Shown piece by piece: positions 59,973 through 64,000 of a DNA stretch of 64,000 bases; positions within the stretch are counted from its first letter, which is position 1, and every line of letters starts with the position of its first letter. The DNA lies in assembly GCA_036768485.1 (NCBI GenBank), contig JAVLUZ010000142.1, positions 5,906,006-5,970,005 on the forward strand, read 5' to 3'. The position numbers and the translations under genes are program-made. The DNA comes from Mermis nigrescens (lineage: Eukaryota > Nematoda > Enoplea > Mermithida > Mermithidae). The notes under the pieces were generated by a model. It did no database searches. It was not told the origin of the DNA and saw nothing but the letters and a program-made list of their open reading frames with translations.

Positions 59973-62900
59973 GAGAGAATGTCGCACTCTTTGTCAATAG
60001 CATCAATATCAAGCTTGCCGTCCGGTAGTTTTTATGTAACGAAACAGGGAAGAATCGTCGACCATACGAAGCCCGAAAATTTGGATCATACATGCCTCGT
60101 TCACCTTCGTGTTCTCGGCGGCAAAGGAGGTAAAAAAATTCGCCAATCAAAACTAACATTTTTAGAAGATTTTAATTGTGAAAAACTCGGATGAATCGGC
60201 GAACTAGATTGAATAAAAGGGTTGCTTTTTCTTACGGTACCTACAAAAGCGAATAGGTCAACAAAACGCTTATGCGACCGACACTGGCTGAATTGTTGAA
60301 ATGACATAATTTATTTTTTGAACTAAACAACACAACTTTCAAAGCATTTTTTAATTAATGCGCAATTTTCGATTAAAGCTGTACATGGATCAAGGCTCAA
60401 TATTTGATTAAAAATACTGAAAAGTATCCTTTATAGAGAATCGAAGAAAGTGAGATCCACTTTCTAGTGGTGTGCCGGCTACCTGGACCCGGACCCGAAC
60501 GGTCGGTAACACGACCAAAATTTTGAGCGCGGACCCGTACTCGAGGTTGTCCAAAACTTAAGACCAGAAACAGGACCCGGACCTGTCCAAAATTTTAGGT
60601 CGGACCCGTACCCGAAGCTCAAGAGATGTCGGGTCCAGGTTCAACCTGCAATTTTCTTCTCATTTTCCAGCATACATACAACGGCTCGAAATTTGAGGGG
60701 GGATCCCGTTCATTTTTAGGGAAGGGGATGAATGACCTCAATTTTTTTTGTCAAAAACGGCTAAAAAACGCCTAAAAACGGCCAAAAAATTCAATATTTA
60801 ACAAAAATCGGGGAAGGGAGTCAAATTTTTTTTGCTTTGAGAGGAATGAGGGGACGTCAAACTTTGGGTAGGGGATTCCCCTCCACCCCCTTTCGACTAT
60901 TCATATTGATAACGAAAGGATTTTTGCCGATACATAGTTATATACCTCAAAATAGATCTTAAATCAGCTTCACTACATCTGAATACTCTTCGGCTCTTTT
61001 TAAACCAGAAATTTCACCATGTGAATGAAATATTTAACAATGAGAGGCATTTATACATGCACTAGAGAGACGAATTTGCTTGTTTAACTTTCCGCATTGC
61101 TAGAAAAAGATAGAAAAACATGTTTTATATGGTCGTCAGGGAGAAAATCAGATGTAGACCAGTGTTTATTTTTTTGTATTCGGGAAAGATTTTTCCCGAT
61201 GTACAAAGACTTCTGGAGACCGTCTTTGTACCTGTACAAAGATTTTTGGAAGACAAAAACTGCAAAAAGGTTTGAAATTCGCAAAAATTTCTGGCGCTTC
61301 GCGCCGAAATGAGTAATTGTGTGTTCTATATATCTTTATAATGTCAGACATTGCACTTTGAATGGAAAAATGTCTAATTTTTCGACGGTTCGCGCCGTTT
61401 TGAGACGATCATTAGTGATTTTTGCCCTTAGAAACCCAGAAATTCGTTAAAATACTTTACCAAAGGTCGAACAACTGTTTTTTCTACACTAAAATTGCTA
61501 CTATACCATATTAAAGTACCCAAAAATTTGTGTGTACAAAATGTACAGAGACCTTTAAGGACCATATTTGTACATGTTCAAACGGACCTTGTACAAAAAA
61601 ACACTGATGTAGGCACACAAGGGGTGTTGTATCCGCGGGAGTACGAAAAACTAGCAACTGTACATGTAATAGGGGGTTTGGAGGATCCCCCACTCAAGTT
61701 CGGATCGTCTCCTTTCCCCATCCGCCCTTCCCCCCAAATCAGTGTTTTTTTGTACCAGGTCCCTTTGTAGATGAACAAAGATGGTTCCCAAAATCTTTGT
61801 ACATTTTGTGCATGCAAATTTTTGGGTGCTATTATGTGGTATAGTAGCCTTTTCGGTGTGGTAAAACTGTTTTTTTCGACCTTTGGTAGTGTTTTTTTTG
61901 CCAATTTCTGAGTTTCTAATGACAAAAAATACTGAAAATTGTCTCAAAACGGCGCAAAGCGCCGAAAAACTTTGGTATTTTTGCTTTCTAAATGCAATTT
62001 CTGCCATTATAACGAGATATAGAACTAACAATTACTCATTTCGGCGCGAAGCGCAAAAATTTTTTGGGAATTTCAGACTTTTTTACAGTTTTTGTCTTCC
62101 CAAAAATCTTTGTACAGGTACAAGGACAGTCCCGGAAAGTCTTCGTACACCGGAAAAAATCTTTGTCGAATACAAAAAACCGTCGTCCAAAGCCAGAAAA
62201 TTTCTGACCCTCCCTCGGTTTTTGGAAAAACTTGCGATTTTTGGCAATTTTTAGGTGTTTTTTGGCCAAAAATTGTAGGTCATCCACCCTCCCCCTCTAA
62301 AAATGGCCGGGGATCCCCCTCTCAATATTTTGAGCCGTTACATGTACGTTATCAACGCATTTCACGCAATCAAATTTCTAGTCCTAACGTAGTCTGGTGG
62401 ATAAAAAACTTATTTTTTCTGCTTTAGACATATAATTCGCGTTTTTTAGGATTCGGCTCCCTTTTACGTTCATTCGGATCTCAGTTTTACAAATCGACGA
62501 ATCAAGACATGTGTAGAGATTTGTCCGGTAGGCGACTGAAGGATGTGAAAGACGAAGAGAAATTACAAAAATACATAATAGATGCAAAAATGCGATTATC
62601 TGGGGGTCGGCCCAGCCCAGACACGCACAGCATGGGGATTCTGAAGGTGGGTGAAATTTTTAAGCGCATGTTGTAGGCCCTTAAATGGTGGATACCATAC
62701 CTGGGCCTGGAGGGGTGGGGGTATGCACCCTCCAGAAGGCCGAATACCCCCCCCAGAAATCAAAATACCCTCCCCCAGAATTCATTTTTTGAAATTTTTT
62801 TCCGTTTTTTCGCAATTTTTTGATGCCAATGGATAGTACTCGAGGAGAAACGTTTAAGAATGCTGTTTTTCGCCTTACCACCATTTCTAAGACCATTTTT

Positions 62901-64000
62901 TGACCTTTGAAAAATCTTGCACCCCCAGAATTTCGGTGCTGCCCACCTATGGTGGCTACTGGCTACGCATCAAATACTCTTTCTCTTTCTAGAGCATAAC
63001 GTCTTATACAAATAAGAAATAAAAATTAAATAAGTCGAACAAATTGAGCAATATACAGGTTAAAACATGTGTTCATGGCGTGAGGCGCCGTAAATTTGAC
63101 ACTTTCGAGCAAATGGGTAGCTAAAAACGCTTGAAACATCACTTTTTCTAGAAAAAGTTTAGGGACAATTATCAAAAAATGACGAATAGGAGGGTGGTGA
63201 AAATTTTTCTGAGGAAGGCGGTTGAAAAGGTGGGCAGCGCCAAAAATCTGTATGGGGTGCTAGATTTTTGAAAGGTTAAAAAAGTTCTGAAAAATGGTGG
63301 TATGGCGAAAAAAGGCCATTTTTAAACGTTTCTCATCGAGCGGTATCCATTGGCATCGAATACTCGCGAAAAAAATTTCTGAAATTGAATTGGGGGATTT
63401 CGGTTTTTTTAGGTGGAGGTATTCGACCTTCTCGGAAAGAGGGTGCACACCATACGTGGGCAGCAAGAAAATTCTGGGGGAGGGGTGCGAGATTTTTCAG
63501 AGGTAAAAAATGGCCTTAAAAATGGTGGTATGGCGTAAAAAACACCATTTTTCGACGTTTCTCATCAAGCCACTATCCATTGGCATCAAAAATTGCGAAA
63601 AAAACGGAAAAAAATTTCGAAAATTGAATTCTGGGTGGTATTTTGGTTTCTCGGGGGTGCATACCCCCAACCCCCACGCCCAGGTGTGGTGCACACCCCC
63701 TGAACCCCCCCCCACGCCCATGTGTGGTGGAACCCCCACCCCATCCCAGATCATGTACGGCTCAGCCCCAAATATTTTTTAGACGTAGAACGATGAGAAA
63801 AAACTTTTATTAATTTAATTTTGTTTAATTTATTTAATTTTATCAAGTTTAAATTTTCAGAAACGATTTTTTGGTCACCCCCATCCATCTATTTCCCATT
63901 TATTCTGATCTATCTATATGATTCCTTTTCAAAAATACATCGCTGGCATTGAAAAAAGGAAAGAAGAAAAGAAGCGAAAATTGGACGAAAAACACGCGAA
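59973..64000 (+). CDS. SDE2: SDE2 homologue (partial; interrupted; runs off the window)
   Basis: Coding pieces are 59973-60129, 62450-62576 and 63941-64000. The first gives the end of the N-terminal ubiquitin-like fold (LPSGSFYVTKQGRIV) up to LRVLGGKGG, the site where SDE2 is cleaved after GG. The second, across a phase-1 GT-AG intron, gives GGFGSLLRSFGSQ and CRDLSGRRLKDVKDEEKLQ, the family signature. The third continues into a lysine/glutamate coil (KRKEEKKRKLDEK). In fission yeast and human the processed C-terminal part works in pre-mRNA splicing and, in human, replication stress. At least one upstream exon is missing: an in-frame TAG lies just before 59973, inside an acceptor-like CTGCTAG. 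Pieces two and three are separated by 1.36 kb bounded by an 11-bp direct repeat rather than GT-AG sites. Homology is certain; the exon 2-3 join is not. Confidence 0.88.
60470..60900. repeat. GGACCCG-rich repeat and a second repeat in SDE2 intron
   Basis: Bases 60478-60640 are an array of GGACCCG/ACCCGGACC words next to GTGGTGTGCCGG, like one end of a hAT element. Bases 60690-60900 repeat CGGCTAAAAAACG words and GGGGAAGGGGA blocks. Both are non-coding. Confidence 0.5.
61165..62180. repeat. 1-kb imperfect palindrome in SDE2 intron
   Basis: The arms at about 61165-61610 and 61745-62180 are inverted copies. Each carries TTTGTACCTGTACAAAGATT, GGCGCTTCGCGCCGAAATGA and CCAAAGGTCGAA in order. The spacer is GC-richer. 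Related tandem units are at 51790-52555. Confidence 0.65.
62566..62576 (+). repeat. Left copy of direct repeat CAAAAATACAT in SDE2
   Basis: It lies in the SDE2 coding frame (residues QKYI). An identical copy is at 63930-63940, where the reading frame resumes. Confidence 0.8.
62577..63940. repeat. Segment interrupting SDE2, made of MITE family 1 copies
   Basis: It contains MITE family 1 copies at about 62694-62954 (ACCTGGGCCTGG to GCCCACCTATGG), 63220-63445 and 63448-63690 (ACCATACGTGGGC to CACGCCCAGGTGTGG). The tail is AT-rich and includes a normal-looking TTTTCAG at 63855-63861. The right direct repeat occupies 63930-63940. Confidence 0.6.

Noticed and set aside
61495..62254. Several 90-126 residue open frames as genes
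   Set aside because: They are translations of the palindrome arms and recur at 51.8-52.6 kb; no conserved domain.
1..64000. CRISPR arrays, bacterial operons, phage genes
   Set aside because: No regular repeat-spacer arrays or prokaryotic gene organisation; introns and LINE/Helitron content are eukaryotic.

Overview
This is a repeat-dense animal (metazoan) window, about one third G+C. Spliced genes, a LINE retrotransposon, tandem Helitrons, two hAT-type elements, foldback elements and dozens of MITE copies rule out a prokaryote. Short secreted cysteine-rich proteins with CC/CCP cysteine spacing recall nematode families such as the CC-domain and EB-module proteins, so a repeat-rich nematode is my best guess. 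That is inference; no ribosomal or mitochondrial marker is present.

Real coding sequence is sparse, and most long open frames are repeat translations. I rebuilt genes from short exons using splice sites and reading phase. Five have a signal-peptide-like start and a stop: A (minus, 10282-3590, 5 exons), C (plus, 20878-23010, 3 exons plus a possible fourth), F (plus, 30470-31537, 2 exons), D (minus, 42731-32694, 4 exons) and G (plus, 43575-46841, 4 exons). Also seen are a terminal exon of another minus-strand gene (B, 10918-10833), an orphan cysteine-rich terminal exon (E, 29205-29282), and three decayed or doubtful exons. Almost every intron is phase 1, so exons behave as interchangeable cassettes. 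D and G diverge from one roughly 0.8 kb spacer, each with a TATA box.

From 47 to 59 kb there are almost only mobile elements: two inverted TA-flanked elements, a foldback with a 9-bp target duplication, a 2 kb TIR element, a frameshifted LINE and a hAT-type element.

At the right end (59973-64000, plus) lies a clear homologue of SDE2, a ubiquitin-fold protein of splicing and genome maintenance, with its GGKGG processing site and the conserved block after it. Its coding sequence is interrupted between two copies of an 11-bp direct repeat with no usable GT-AG pair. Joining at the repeats restores the frame. This is the most unusual single feature. A second signal is a GGCGCTTCGCGCC-like hairpin (reverse strand GCGAAGC) recurring in otherwise different repeats, including the Helitron 3' hairpin.
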